From positions 60,998-124,997 of the forward strand of contig PGXV01000010.1 in assembly GCA_002839315.1 (NCBI GenBank): a stretch of DNA of 64,000 nucleotides. Direction: 5' to 3'. Every line of letters starts with the position of its first letter. Position 1 is the stretch's first letter. Below are positions 10,001 to 17,983 of this stretch, in pieces. Source of the DNA: Spirochaetae bacterium HGW-Spirochaetae-3. Lineage in GTDB: Bacteria > Spirochaetota > Spirochaetia > Treponematales > UBA12059. The notes beneath the pieces are model-generated. The model made no database searches and was not told the origin of the DNA. It saw nothing but the letters and a program-made list of their open reading frames with translations. The translations under genes were made by a program, and so were the position numbers.

Positions 10001-10448
10001 GAGCGCGCCGTTCTGCTTCCCGCGGAGCGGAAGAGGGGAACGGCGGTCGATAGCCGACTGGTACGCCGACGAGGACGCGGCCGCGGCGTTCTGCGTGACG
10101 CTGGGAAGCCGGGCCTCGGAATACCTGTCCAGCGTCCGCGACTCGGGAGACTCCGCGGCCTACCTCCGCGCCCACGGGTTGCTCGCCGGCCTCGCCGAGG
10201 CCGCGGCCGAGATAGGCCATCGGCGGCTCGCGACGGAACTCCGCGGACGAGGCGCCGTCGCCGACGGCAAGCGCTACTCGTTCGGATTCCCCGGTTGCCC
10301 GGGGGTCGAGGCAAACGGGGATCTCTTGCGCCTGCTTTCGGCCGCAGAGATAGGCATCGGCATAAGCGCGGGCCATCAGCTGGTTCCAGAATTCAGCGTT
10401 ACCGCCGTCCTCGTACCGAGGGCGGCCGCGAGATACATCGATGCGTGA
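7080..10448 (+). CDS. metH: Cobalamin-dependent methionine synthase
   Basis: MetH transfers the methyl of 5-methyl-THF to homocysteine through bound cobalamin. I place the start at GTG 7080 (overlapping the metF stop), giving 1122 residues; the open frame upstream is antisense-like read-through of metF. Domains in order are: homocysteine-binding, about 1-310, with zinc ligands Cys229 and Cys295-Cys296 (GGCCGTGP); pterin-binding, about 330-570; cobalamin cap and Rossmann domain, about 640-850, with DLHDIGKN holding the cobalt-ligand His737; and a reactivation domain, about 890-1122, with GFPGCPG. The protein is about 100 residues shorter than E. coli MetH and the reactivation domain is divergent. 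It is co-transcribed with metF and asd. Confidence 0.95.
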   Translation: MSAPLAAAVRERVVIADGATGSLLDSMLGDEGADRRDLVALERPEAASSVHRAYLEAGAEIVMTATFGANARGLARFVAAGAVYADGTAADLARRLNAASSRLARAAVDEAVAADGKSRWVAGSVGPGSDAPSLGGSSYAELRSSYLSQFIGLTEGGADLAIIETVQDTLQCKAAIGALEEAGRLTGRRLPFIASATVDARGRLLSGADPAAFAAIVEPFGPLAVGLNCSGGPDELESAFEALSKASSAPLCIMPNAGLPRSVGGRIVWPLDAAAFAVKTAAIARRFGAGIAGGCCGTGPAHIAALARSLSGAPAPAARPRRVFALASAFSAVRRDGLAMLVIDERSNASGSAAFKAIVKSGDIAAAARFVVDRAGRGPAAVDISVAGAATDEAATLAGIVSKAAAVSGAALSIDSADPLALEAALPSIGGRPLINSVNLEDEAKASRVFDLAREYGAAVVCLAMDERGPARDEASKLSICRSLYTLALSRGLEPEDLLFDTCTFPAASGDRSLARASVETIAAVAGLAEACPGSGSVLGVGNSSFGLPRSMRPAFTSRFVVAAKAAGLVAAIVDPAVLSIAVPDGIADAADAVIDARGGGEGYGAALERLLSYAPPPAGTAATPSLAPDPGNAALSGDSGPLEGLAAFIYAGDSAGAAAIVTGNVDSASATEMASAIAGAMAELGRRYDVGSLALPLVLRSADAARDAFAALRARSDRRGITGPRVVLSTVRGDLHDIGKNLVGMVLEAAGYDVVDLGTDQGADDIARAAAESGAIAVGVSGLLTKSLVEMERVAAALASSGSDAVLLCGGAAVDREYVRDRIEPSRPGLVAYAKDPFEAVGLLERPIGVPRAAPARKTETRAERDGSVAAAPPVTLGSVPACVTGPAFVPPFLGSASMPPIGFDELVAALDVHAVARSRWAYADEAHGRAALDEAVAALRLVGGLSAACRYGYYKAARRSDVVVEFDDGAGKSAPFCFPRSGRGERRSIADWYADEDAAAAFCVTLGSRASEYLSSVRDSGDSAAYLRAHGLLAGLAEAAAEIGHRRLATELRGRGAVADGKRYSFGFPGCPGVEANGDLLRLLSAAEIGIGISAGHQLVPEFSVTAVLVPRAAARYIDA

Positions 10449-10467
10449 CATCGAAGGGAGAAGTACA

Positions 10468-11592
10468 ATGGCCAAGATTCCGGTCGCGATCCTAGGCGCC
10501 ACGGGCGCCGTAGGGCAGAGGCTCGTGTCGATCCTCTTCAATCATCCGTGGTTCGAGCCGGTGGCGCTGTGCGCGTCCGAGCGCTCGGCGGGCAAACCCT
10601 ACGGCCAGGCGACGCGCTGGATCCTTCCGGATCCGATGCCCGTACGGGCCGCGGCAATGCGGGTGCGCGGCTGCGCGCCGTTTCCGGACCCGGCCATCGT
10701 CTTCTCCGCGCTCGACGCCGAGGCGGCGATGGACATCGAGGAGGACTGGGCCAAGAGGGGCAGGCTCGTCGTGTCTAACGCCCGTTGCCACCGCATGCGG
10801 GACGACGTCCCTCTCGTCGTACCGGAACTCAACGCCGACCACCTGAGGCTCGCACTTCGCCAGCCCTATCCGGACGGAGGCGCCATCGTCACCAATCCCA
10901 ACTGCTCGACGATCGGTCTCGTACTGGCCCTCAAGCCGCTAGACGATGCGTTCGGCCTGGAGTCGGTCAACGTCGTCACGCTTCAGGCGGCCTCGGGCGC
11001 CGGTTATCCGGGAGTCCCGTTCATGGACCTGATCGATAACGCGCTACCGTACATACACGGCGAGGAGGAGAAGCTCGAGGCCGAGCCGCTCAAGATACTG
11101 GGGCGACTGTCCGCCGACGGGTCGAGGGTTGAGAACGCGTCGTTCGGGGTCAGCGCCGCCTGCCATCGGGTAGCCGTCACCGACGGCCATCTGGAGGCGG
11201 TATCGGTCGCGTTCAAGCGGCCGGCCGACAAGTCCGCCATCATGCGGGCATGGCTCGACGCCCCGGTCGATACCGACGGCCTCGACCTGCCGAGCGCCCC
11301 GAAGCATCCCGTCGTCTACGCCGACGGGCTCGATCGGCCGCAACCGCGATTCGACAAGGCGGCGGGCAACGGCATGAGCGCGACCATGGGCCGCCTGAGG
11401 CCCTGCCCCATACTGGGCTGGAAGTTCGAGCTGCTGTCGCACAACACGATCAGGGGAGCCGCCGGCGGGACGGTACTGCTCGCCGAGCTGTGCGTAGCCA
11501 AGGGCCTCGTACGCGGCTTCTCCCCGGCGGGGATAGCCGAACGCGCCCCCTGCGGGGAGCCCCGCAGGGAGCCGGAACCGGCCCTCGCCTAG
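10468..11592 (+). CDS. asd: Aspartate-semialdehyde dehydrogenase
   Basis: Asd makes aspartate semialdehyde from aspartyl phosphate with NADPH, the shared step to Met, Thr, Lys and diaminopimelate. The start is the ATG at 10468 behind AAGGGAG; an upstream in-frame ATG at 10441 would overlap metH and lacks a site. The 374-residue protein begins with a nucleotide fold (GATGAVGQRL), has active Cys146 in NPNCSTIGL, and contains ACHRVAVTDGHLEAV, as in archaeal/fungal-type enzymes rather than the short Gram-negative type. It lies 20 bases after metH, consistent with a methionine operon. Its TAG overlaps the convergent patB stop. Confidence 0.93.
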   Translation: MAKIPVAILGATGAVGQRLVSILFNHPWFEPVALCASERSAGKPYGQATRWILPDPMPVRAAAMRVRGCAPFPDPAIVFSALDAEAAMDIEEDWAKRGRLVVSNARCHRMRDDVPLVVPELNADHLRLALRQPYPDGGAIVTNPNCSTIGLVLALKPLDDAFGLESVNVVTLQAASGAGYPGVPFMDLIDNALPYIHGEEEKLEAEPLKILGRLSADGSRVENASFGVSAACHRVAVTDGHLEAVSVAFKRPADKSAIMRAWLDAPVDTDGLDLPSAPKHPVVYADGLDRPQPRFDKAAGNGMSATMGRLRPCPILGWKFELLSHNTIRGAAGGTVLLAELCVAKGLVRGFSPAGIAERAPCGEPRREPEPALA

Positions 11593-12752
11593 CCGAACGC
11601 CTTGGCCAGCCGCTCCGTCGCCTTCTCAACGACGGAGCGCGGGCACCCGAGGTTCATGCGGGCGAAGCCGCCTCCGCCCGTACCGAACCGGGCGCCGGAG
11701 TCTAGCCAGACTCCGGCCCTGTCGATCACCGCGGGGCCGACGTCGCCTTCGAGGCCGACGCCGCTAAAATCCAGCCACGCGAGATAGGTGCCTTCCAGAG
11801 GGAACACCTTGATCGCCGGAGCCTTCTTCGCGAGACCGGCCGCTAGCGCCTCGTAGTTGCCGCGCATATAGCGCAACGCCTCGTCGAGCCAGGGGCCGCC
11901 CTCGGAGTACGCGGCTACGGCGGCGCCCTGGGCCATGCAGTTGGGCGAGCCTATGCCGGTCGCGTCGCCCTCCGCCTCGAAGGCCGAGCGCAGGGCCGGA
12001 TCGGGGATGACGACGCACGAGGCCTGCAGGCCCGCTATGTTGAACGTCTTGCTGGGCGCCCACGCGGAGACGAGCCGCTTGCGTAGTCCGTCCCCTATCT
12101 CGAGCGACGAGACTACCCGCGCGGGCGCGAAGACGAGGTCGGCATGTATCTCGTCCGCCATGACGACGACGTCTCGGCGCTCGGCTATCTCGGCGACGGC
12201 ACCGAGCTCTTCGGCGGTCCAGACGCGGCCGACCGGATTGTGCGGACTGCACAGCACCAGCAGCTTCGAGCGGGCGCAGGCCGCGTCCAGCGCGTCTAGG
12301 TCGAAGGCGTAGCGCCCGTCCCTGACGACGAGCGGCGCCTCGACGACGGCGCGGCGATTACGCTCTATCATGTGCTTGAACGGATGGTACACGGGCGGAG
12401 TGATCGCGACCCCGTCGCCGCGCTCGGTGAAGGCCCGTATCGCCGTCGCTATCGCCGGCACGATGCCCGGTGAGAACGACAGCCACTCGCGCTCTACGCG
12501 AACGCCGTAGCGCTCGCGCATCCATTCCGTATACGCGGCGAAGAAAGACTCGGGCTTCGCCGAATAGCCGTAGACGGGATGCTCGGCCCTTAGCCTCATG
12601 GCCTCGACGATAGCCGGGGCGGACGCGAAGTCCATGTCGGCGACCCACATCGGTATGACGTCGGGATAGGCGCTCGAGCGGCACGATGCCGATGGAGCCC
12701 ATTTGACGCAGTCGGTCCTCGTCCTGTCCAGTATGGTATCGAAGTCGTACAT
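11589..12752 (-). CDS. patB: PatB/MalY-type PLP-dependent C-S lyase
   Basis: The enzyme cleaves cystathionine (and other cysteine thioethers) to homocysteine, pyruvate and ammonia, feeding the MetH reaction encoded opposite. This 387-residue fold-type I aminotransferase-like protein has the expected MWVADMDF signature near residue 36, Asp200 in VVMADEIHADL, and the PLP lysine Lys235 in SKTFNIAG. The N-terminal FDTILDRTRTDCVKW is typical of the PatB/MalY group. It is convergent with asd, sharing a CTAG stop overlap. It is followed upstream by ridA eight bases away, in the same direction, so the two form an operon. Broad aminotransferase activity cannot be excluded. Confidence 0.9.
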   Translation of the reverse strand: MYDFDTILDRTRTDCVKWAPSASCRSSAYPDVIPMWVADMDFASAPAIVEAMRLRAEHPVYGYSAKPESFFAAYTEWMRERYGVRVEREWLSFSPGIVPAIATAIRAFTERGDGVAITPPVYHPFKHMIERNRRAVVEAPLVVRDGRYAFDLDALDAACARSKLLVLCSPHNPVGRVWTAEELGAVAEIAERRDVVVMADEIHADLVFAPARVVSSLEIGDGLRKRLVSAWAPSKTFNIAGLQASCVVIPDPALRSAFEAEGDATGIGSPNCMAQGAAVAAYSEGGPWLDEALRYMRGNYEALAAGLAKKAPAIKVFPLEGTYLAWLDFSGVGLEGDVGPAVIDRAGVWLDSGARFGTGGGGFARMNLGCPRSVVEKATERLAKAFG

Positions 12753-12760
12753 AATACTGC

Positions 12761-13138
12761 CTACAGGGCCAGGATCGCTTCGATCTCCACGAGGCCGCCC
12801 TTGGGAAGGCCGGCGACGGCGATAGTGGAACGAGCGGGCTTCTCGCCCTTGAAGAACGAGCCGTAGACCTCGTTGACGACCGCGAAATCCGCCATGTCCG
12901 CGAGGAAGATGGTCGTCTTGACGACCGAGTCGAGCGTCGCGCCCGCGGCCTCGGCGATCGCCTTCATATTGAGTAGCGAACGCTCGGCCTGGGCCCTTAC
13001 CCCGACCGCGAGCTCTCCGGTAGCGGGATCGATGCCCAGCTGGCCGGAACAGAATATATGGGCGCCGGACTTGATGGCCTGGGAATAGGGGCCGATGGCG
13101 GCGGGGGCGGAAGCGGTAGCGATGACGGTCTTGCTCAT
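12761..13138 (-). CDS. ridA: RidA family enamine/imine deaminase
   Basis: RidA hydrolyses reactive enamine/imine intermediates released by PLP enzymes, so its position directly before the PLP lyase patB makes metabolic sense. The 125-residue trimeric-family protein has the family landmarks: IGPYSQAIKSG near residue 16, FCSGQLGIDPATGEL, and the C-terminal ARSTIAVAGLPKGGLVEIEA with the arginine that binds the carboxylate. AAGGAG lies seven bases before ATG. The upstream mobA gene ends 37 bases away. Confidence 0.95.
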   Translation of the reverse strand: MSKTVIATASAPAAIGPYSQAIKSGAHIFCSGQLGIDPATGELAVGVRAQAERSLLNMKAIAEAAGATLDSVVKTTIFLADMADFAVVNEVYGSFFKGEKPARSTIAVAGLPKGGLVEIEAILAL

Positions 13139-13175
13139 GGATAGTCTCCTTAATGATAAATACGGAAGAATTGGC

Positions 13176-13880
13176 TCAAGGATCGAGGCGCGGATCCGGG
13201 TCGCGCTCGATCGAGCGACTAGTATGAGCCCGGCTTTCCATCATGTCAAAGGCCCGGGTCAGATCTTCCGGCGTATTTATGTTGACGAAAAGCGATTCGC
13301 CTTCGGTATCGGGCGCACTATCCAAAAGCAGCGAGTTACGGCGCCCCACGACCGACTGTATGGACGGTCTTCTGGCGTCGCCTCTGGAAGGGACCAAGAC
13401 CGTCTGGATGTCATCGATCAGGACATGGTTATAGAAGGCGTGGAACGGCTCGAAAAACGGCCCCGACCTCGCGGCGGCCGCGACGGGAGCCTGACCGGGC
13501 AGGCGACTCGCCGTTTCGGCCCCGTCAATGGCGCGCCTCAGCGTGTCGACCCAGACGGCCGAGAAGAACGGCATGTCGCAGGCGACGAGGTAGACCCATT
13601 CGCTACGGGCGGCGCGAAGCCCCGCGTGCAGCCCGGCCAAGGGCCCTCCGTCGAGCAGCGTGTCGGGTACGACCCTGTAGCCAAGCCCCGCGAAAGCTTC
13701 CTGACGCGACGAAACGACGACGAGGTCGTCGAACCGGGAACGGAGCTGTCGCTCTATCCTGGCCAGGAGCCGCTCGCCCGCGAATTCCACGAACAGCTTG
13801 TCGCGGCCCTCCATGCGCCTGCCCCGGCCACCGGCCAGCACGCAGGCCGTGCCGAAGAGCCTTTTCCCTCCATCACTCAT
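13176..13880 (-). CDS. mobA: Molybdenum cofactor guanylyltransferase (MobA-like)
   Basis: MobA adds GMP to molybdopterin to make the guanine dinucleotide cofactor used by DMSO-reductase-family enzymes, and such an enzyme is encoded divergently next door. The nucleotidyltransferase signature is LAGGRGRRMEGRDK near residue 15, followed by DGGPLAGLHAGL and VACDMPFF with the metal-binding aspartate. I use ATG 13880 (234 residues); a TTG at 13916 would add 12 residues. The ATG lacks a ribosome site, but GATACT ends six bases upstream (with TTGTCC 18 bases before that), so the mRNA may be leaderless. The C-terminal part from about residue 150 is divergent. Confidence 0.85.
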   Translation of the reverse strand: MSDGGKRLFGTACVLAGGRGRRMEGRDKLFVEFAGERLLARIERQLRSRFDDLVVVSSRQEAFAGLGYRVVPDTLLDGGPLAGLHAGLRAARSEWVYLVACDMPFFSAVWVDTLRRAIDGAETASRLPGQAPVAAAARSGPFFEPFHAFYNHVLIDDIQTVLVPSRGDARRPSIQSVVGRRNSLLLDSAPDTEGESLFVNINTPEDLTRAFDMMESRAHTSRSIERDPDPRLDP

Positions 13881-13945
13881 ACCACGAGTATCGGCCGCGA
13901 GGCGCTCCCGGGACAAGCACCAGCGCGCGTATTCCGGAGCCGGAC

Positions 13946-13975
13946 TTGACCACGCGGCCAGCGGCGGCGTTTACT
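13946..13975 (+). promoter_or_regulatory. Promoter of the molybdoenzyme gene
   Basis: TTGACC (13946-13951), an 18-base spacer and TTTACT (13970-13975) precede the molybdoenzyme ATG at 14017. The ribosome site GAGGAGGG lies in between. The element lies in the divergent gap shared with mobA. Confidence 0.4.
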
Positions 13976-14016
13976 TCGAACGCGGCTCCCTGGAACGGGC
14001 GGCGCGAGGAGGGACG

Positions 14017-16125
14017 ATGATACAGCGAGTACCGACATTCTGCGGCAAGGACTGCGGAGGCGGCGCATGCCCGCTCCTCGCCATCGTCGAGGACGGCGTC
14101 GTTACCGGGATCGAACGCAACCCGGCGGGTCGCGACCTCAAGCCCTGTCCGCGAGGCTACGAGCTCCACCTGGCCCACGGCGCTCCTGAGCGGCTGCTGT
14201 CGCCGATGATAGCGGACGGCCCCCGAGGATCCGGCCGCTTCCGCGAGGCTGACTGGGACGAGGCCTTGGACCTGACGGCGAGGCGCCTCGGCGACGTTCG
14301 CGCGAGGCTCGGAGCGGACGCCGTGCTGGCGCTCGGAAGCGCCGGCTCTACCGGCGCGCTCCATAACAGCGAGAACCTGCTGGCGCGATTCCTCGGCGCG
14401 GCCGGCGGCGCCACCGGTCTATCCAGCAACTACTCCAACGGAGCGGCGCGCTTCGTGCTTCCGTACCTGTTCGGCTCGGCTGCCGCGGAATCCGGCTGGG
14501 ACGCGAAGACGGTACGCGACAGCCGCCTCGTCGTACTATGGGGCGCCAACGTACTCGAGGCGCGGCTCGGGACCGAGCTCGGGACGGAGATAGCCGCGGC
14601 CGCCCGCGCGGGGACGCCCGTCGTCGTCATCGACCCGCGCAGGAGCCGTACGGCCAAGGCGCTCGGCGCCCGCTGGATACCGATACGGCCGGGAACCGAC
14701 GCGGCGATGATGCTCGCGGTCCTGTACGCGCTCTTCCGCGACGGGCGTATAGACCGCCGGCGCGCGGACAGCCTCTCGGTCGGCCTCGACGACATCGAAC
14801 GCTACGTCTCCGGCGCGGCCGACGGCGTCGAACGCTCGCCGGAGTGGGCCGAGCCCCGATGCGGCGTATCCGCGTCGGACATCGAGGACTTCGCCCGCCG
14901 GTACGCGTCCGCGCGGCCCGCGATGCTCGTGCCGGGCTATTCGATACAACGCGTACGCGACGGCGAGGAGACGTTCCGGCTGACGGTCGCCCTGCAGGTA
15001 GCGACCGGCAACTTCGGGATCCCGGGCGGCTCCACGGGTTCGCTCAACAACCGCTTGCCGACGCCCCGGGCGGGGTCGTTGCCCGCGATAGACCGCGGTT
15101 CTCCGACGGTGCCCATAGTGCGCTGGCCCGACGCAATACTCGAGGGCCGGGCGGGCGGCTATCCGAGCGACGTCGCGGCGGCGTACGTCGCGGGCTTCAA
15201 CGCGGTCAACCAGGGGGCCGACTGCCGCAAGTCGATACGCGCGATGGAATCGCTCGAGTTCTCGGTCTGCCACGAGATGTTCATGACGCCGACGGCGAGG
15301 TACTGCGACGTCGTGCTGCCCGTCGCCTCGCCGCTCGAGAAGGAAGACTTGTGCTCGCCCTGGCTCGGCAATTACCTTCTCTACAAGCCGGCCGCCGTAA
15401 CGCCGCGCGGTCTGTGCCGTAGCGACTACGATATATTCGCCGACCTAGCCGCCCGCCTGGGTTTCGGCGCGGCGTTCAGCGGAGGACTCGACGCCTCGGG
15501 ATGGATAGACCGGTTCATAGCGGAATCGGAGGTCGCCGACGAGGCCGCCTTCAGGGAAAGCGGCGTGTACTTCGGCGCCGACCGGGCCCGCGTCGGGCTC
15601 GCCCGGTTCGCGGCGGACCCGGAGGGGCATCCGCTACCGACGCCCTCGGGCAAGGTAGAGCTGCGAAGCGAAGCGTACGCGCGCGATACCGGCCGCCAGG
15701 CCATACCCGCGTGGGTCGACGCTCCGGCCGCCCCGGACCTCCCCTACCTCCTCGTGTCCCCCAAGACGATACTCAGGACGCATTCGCAGGGAGGCGGAGC
15801 GCGCGGCGGCGCGGACGCTGGGGAGCTGACCGTGTCGACGGCCGACGCCGAGCGTCTCGGGGTCTCGAACGGCGATACGCTCAGCATAAGCAACGACGGA
15901 GGCTCCATCGAAGCGCGCGTCGTCGTATCCGACGACATAGCCGCGGGCGTCGTCTGCCTGCACGAGGGAGCCTGGCTCGAGCCCGGGCCCGACGGCGTCG
16001 ACCGGGGAGGCTGCGCCAACACGCTTACGTCCACGGTCGGGTCGGGACCTGCGACGGCGCCCGTGATGCACGGCCTGCCGGTGCGCGTCAAAAAAGCGCC
16101 CTTGGCGCTTGACAGCTTCGATTAA
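14017..16125 (+). CDS. Molybdopterin oxidoreductase (DMSO reductase family)
   Basis: The start at ATG 14017 follows GAGGAGGG and gives 702 residues; the longer open frame upstream is spurious. The N-terminus holds a [4Fe-4S] motif (Cys9, Cys13, Cys18, Cys44-PRG), followed by the molybdopterin domains. The segment NYSNGAARF lies where DMSO/TMAO-type enzymes carry the Mo ligand. LVVLWGANVLEARLG and the C-terminal LVSPKTILRTHSQ / GAWLEPG regions bind the bis-MGD cofactor. There is no Tat or other signal peptide, so the enzyme is probably cytoplasmic. No electron-transfer or membrane-anchor subunit gene is adjacent; only mobA accompanies it. Substrate is not predictable from sequence. Confidence 0.9.
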   Translation: MIQRVPTFCGKDCGGGACPLLAIVEDGVVTGIERNPAGRDLKPCPRGYELHLAHGAPERLLSPMIADGPRGSGRFREADWDEALDLTARRLGDVRARLGADAVLALGSAGSTGALHNSENLLARFLGAAGGATGLSSNYSNGAARFVLPYLFGSAAAESGWDAKTVRDSRLVVLWGANVLEARLGTELGTEIAAAARAGTPVVVIDPRRSRTAKALGARWIPIRPGTDAAMMLAVLYALFRDGRIDRRRADSLSVGLDDIERYVSGAADGVERSPEWAEPRCGVSASDIEDFARRYASARPAMLVPGYSIQRVRDGEETFRLTVALQVATGNFGIPGGSTGSLNNRLPTPRAGSLPAIDRGSPTVPIVRWPDAILEGRAGGYPSDVAAAYVAGFNAVNQGADCRKSIRAMESLEFSVCHEMFMTPTARYCDVVLPVASPLEKEDLCSPWLGNYLLYKPAAVTPRGLCRSDYDIFADLAARLGFGAAFSGGLDASGWIDRFIAESEVADEAAFRESGVYFGADRARVGLARFAADPEGHPLPTPSGKVELRSEAYARDTGRQAIPAWVDAPAAPDLPYLLVSPKTILRTHSQGGGARGGADAGELTVSTADAERLGVSNGDTLSISNDGGSIEARVVVSDDIAAGVVCLHEGAWLEPGPDGVDRGGCANTLTSTVGSGPATAPVMHGLPVRVKKAPLALDSFD
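16094..16110. terminator. Hairpin at the end of the molybdoenzyme gene
   Basis: A perfect 7-bp stem AAGCGCC/GGCGCTT with loop CTT is preceded by an A-run and overlaps the last codons. On the minus strand it would have a U-run and could act as a terminator. On the plus strand it lacks one, and its second arm merges with TTGACA (16109-16114). That TTGACA, with CAGACT 17 bases later, may be the promoter for ggt. Confidence 0.35.
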
Positions 16126-16186
16126 TAGAAACAGACTAGCCTTAAGGTCCGCCGTCGCACCGGCGCGGGCCTATAAGGAGGCATCC

Positions 16187-17875
16187 ATGAAGAAAGTCAT
16201 CATCGCGTCGCTGTTGATCGCCGTAACGGCGGTCGTCGTGACATCGCAGAACCCGGTCAACCTGTACGGCCGGGCGGCCCAGGGCGCAAAGGGCGTCGTT
16301 GCGGCCGCCAAGCCCGAGGCGTCCCAGGTCGGCGTCGATATACTTAAAAAAGGCGGCAACGCCGTAGACGCCGCCGTAGCCACGGCCTTCGCGCTCGGAG
16401 TCCTCGAACCCAACGCCTCCGGCGTCGGCGGCGGCGGATTCATGGTCATCAAGCTCGTCAACATGAAGGAAGCGGTCGTCATCGACTTCCGCGAATCCGC
16501 TCCCGCCGCGTCTACGCCGGACATGTTCAAGTACGGCGAGGACGGCAAGGTCATAGGCAACGCCAGCGTGGTAGGCGGGCTCGCCTCGGGCGTCCCCGGC
16601 GAGGTCGCCGGCCTCCTGTACGCCCTCGACAACTACGGTTCCAAGAAGATAAAGCGCGACAAGATCATCGCCCCGGCCATCGAATGGGCCGAGAGGGGCA
16701 TACCGGTAACGGTCAACCTGGCTAGCATCATCCAGGACAACCTCGGCAAGATCAACACCTTCCCGGCAGACGCCGCGATATACACCAAGGATGGCCTTCC
16801 CTACGAGCTCGGCGATACCATCAAGAATCCCGACTACGCCGCGACGCTCAAGGCTATAGCCAAGGGCGGCGCCGACGCCATATACAAGGGCGAGATGGCA
16901 GAGAAGATCGCCAAGGCCGTACGGGACGCGGGCGGCATCATGACCGCTCAGGACCTCGCGAGCTACCAGGTCAAGGTCCGCAAGCCGATAACCGGTACCT
17001 ACCGCGGCTATTCGCTCATCTCGACCCCGCCCGCCAGCTCCGGCGGCACCATCATCGTCGAAATCCTCAATATCCTCGAGAACTTCGACCTGGCCACATA
17101 CGGCGACGGCACGCCCGAGACCGATCACCTGTGGATCGAGGCGCTGCGCCTCGCCTTCGCAGACCGCGGCAAGTACATGGCCGACGCCGACTTCGTCAAG
17201 GTCCCGCTCGCGGGCCTGACCAGCAAGGACTACGCGAAGACCCTCGCGGCCAAGATATCGATGGACAAGGCGATGGGATCGGCGTCTGCCGACGACCCGA
17301 CCAAGTACGAGTCGGGCTCGACCACGAGCTTCGCCGTCATGGACAAGGCCGGCAACATGGTCGCCGTCACCAAGAGCATCAACTACTTCTTCGGTTCCGG
17401 CGTCGTAGTACCGGGCACCGGCATCATCATGAACAACCACATGGACGACTTCGCGCTGAAGCCCGGCCACGTCCAGTCCATCGAGCCCGGCAAGCGCCCG
17501 CTGTCGTCGATGAGCCCGACCCTGGTGCTCGACCCTGACGGCAAGCCGTTCATGGCGGTCGGATCCCCCGGAGCCACCCGCATCATCGAGGCCGTCGCGC
17601 AGACTATATCCAACGTCGTCGACCACGGCATGACGATACAGCAGGCGATCATGGCGCCGCGCCTCTTCGCGATGGCGTCGGGCGCGGTACAGCTCGAGGG
17701 GCGCACCTCGGTCAACACCGTCAAGAAGCTGGAGGCCCTCGGCCATACGGTCAACGTACGCGCCGACTGGGACGCGTACTTCGGCGGCGTGCACGCCGTC
17801 GTCTACGACAGGGCGGCCAAGATGCTCGAAGGCGGCGCAGACCCGAGGCGTGACGGACAGGCCGTCGGCTTCTAG
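16187..17875 (+). CDS. ggt: Gamma-glutamyltransferase (secreted)
   Basis: The enzyme hydrolyses or transfers the gamma-glutamyl group of glutathione and gamma-glutamyl peptides outside the cytoplasm. The start is ATG 16187 behind AAGGAG, which exposes a signal peptide (MKKVIIASLLIAVTAVVV). The 562-residue precursor should autocleave before Thr379 in GSTTSF to give large and small subunits. Other landmarks are GVGGGGFMV, RESAP, GSGVVVPGTGIIMNN and RPLSSMSPTL. It is the first gene of a cluster with a DUF6305-like secreted protein, a DctM-like permease, a tiny membrane protein and an M14-type enzyme. A strong hairpin follows it, so it may be expressed at a different level from the rest. Confidence 0.95.
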   Translation: MKKVIIASLLIAVTAVVVTSQNPVNLYGRAAQGAKGVVAAAKPEASQVGVDILKKGGNAVDAAVATAFALGVLEPNASGVGGGGFMVIKLVNMKEAVVIDFRESAPAASTPDMFKYGEDGKVIGNASVVGGLASGVPGEVAGLLYALDNYGSKKIKRDKIIAPAIEWAERGIPVTVNLASIIQDNLGKINTFPADAAIYTKDGLPYELGDTIKNPDYAATLKAIAKGGADAIYKGEMAEKIAKAVRDAGGIMTAQDLASYQVKVRKPITGTYRGYSLISTPPASSGGTIIVEILNILENFDLATYGDGTPETDHLWIEALRLAFADRGKYMADADFVKVPLAGLTSKDYAKTLAAKISMDKAMGSASADDPTKYESGSTTSFAVMDKAGNMVAVTKSINYFFGSGVVVPGTGIIMNNHMDDFALKPGHVQSIEPGKRPLSSMSPTLVLDPDGKPFMAVGSPGATRIIEAVAQTISNVVDHGMTIQQAIMAPRLFAMASGAVQLEGRTSVNTVKKLEALGHTVNVRADWDAYFGGVHAVVYDRAAKMLEGGADPRRDGQAVGF

Positions 17876-17889
17876 GCTCGCGTACGCGG

Positions 17890-17910
17890 GGCCCCGAACC
17901 CTTCGGGGCC
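17890..17910 (+). terminator. Terminator-like hairpin after ggt
   Basis: A perfect 9-bp stem (GGCCCCGAA with TTCGGGGCC) and a 3-base loop start 15 bases after the ggt stop. The following sequence TCTATC is only weakly U-rich, so termination may be partial. That would allow reduced read-through into the DUF6305-like gene. Confidence 0.55.
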
Positions 17911-17918
17911 TCTATCGC

Positions 17919-17958
17919 GCCGTTCCGCCGCCCTCGCCGCGAGGCAGGGCGGGACGGC
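17919..17958 (+). other. Second imperfect hairpin between ggt and the DUF6305-like gene
   Basis: The arms 17919-17934 and 17946-17958 (GCCGTTCCGCC... with ...GGGCGGGACGGC) pair with small bulges, and a CTCG/CGAG stem sits inside. Together with the hairpin at 17890-17910 it gives tandem stem-loops in a 108-base gap, which could set the expression ratio of ggt to its downstream neighbours. Confidence 0.35.
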
Positions 17959-17983
17959 GCTCCATTATTATCAGGAGACTACA

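Noticed and set aside
16142..17794. 550-codon open frame antisense to ggt
   Set aside because: It has no start context and a composition rich in Arg/Gly/Asp/Leu from reversed GC-rich codons. It lies fully opposite a well-identified gene and is a by-product of high GC.
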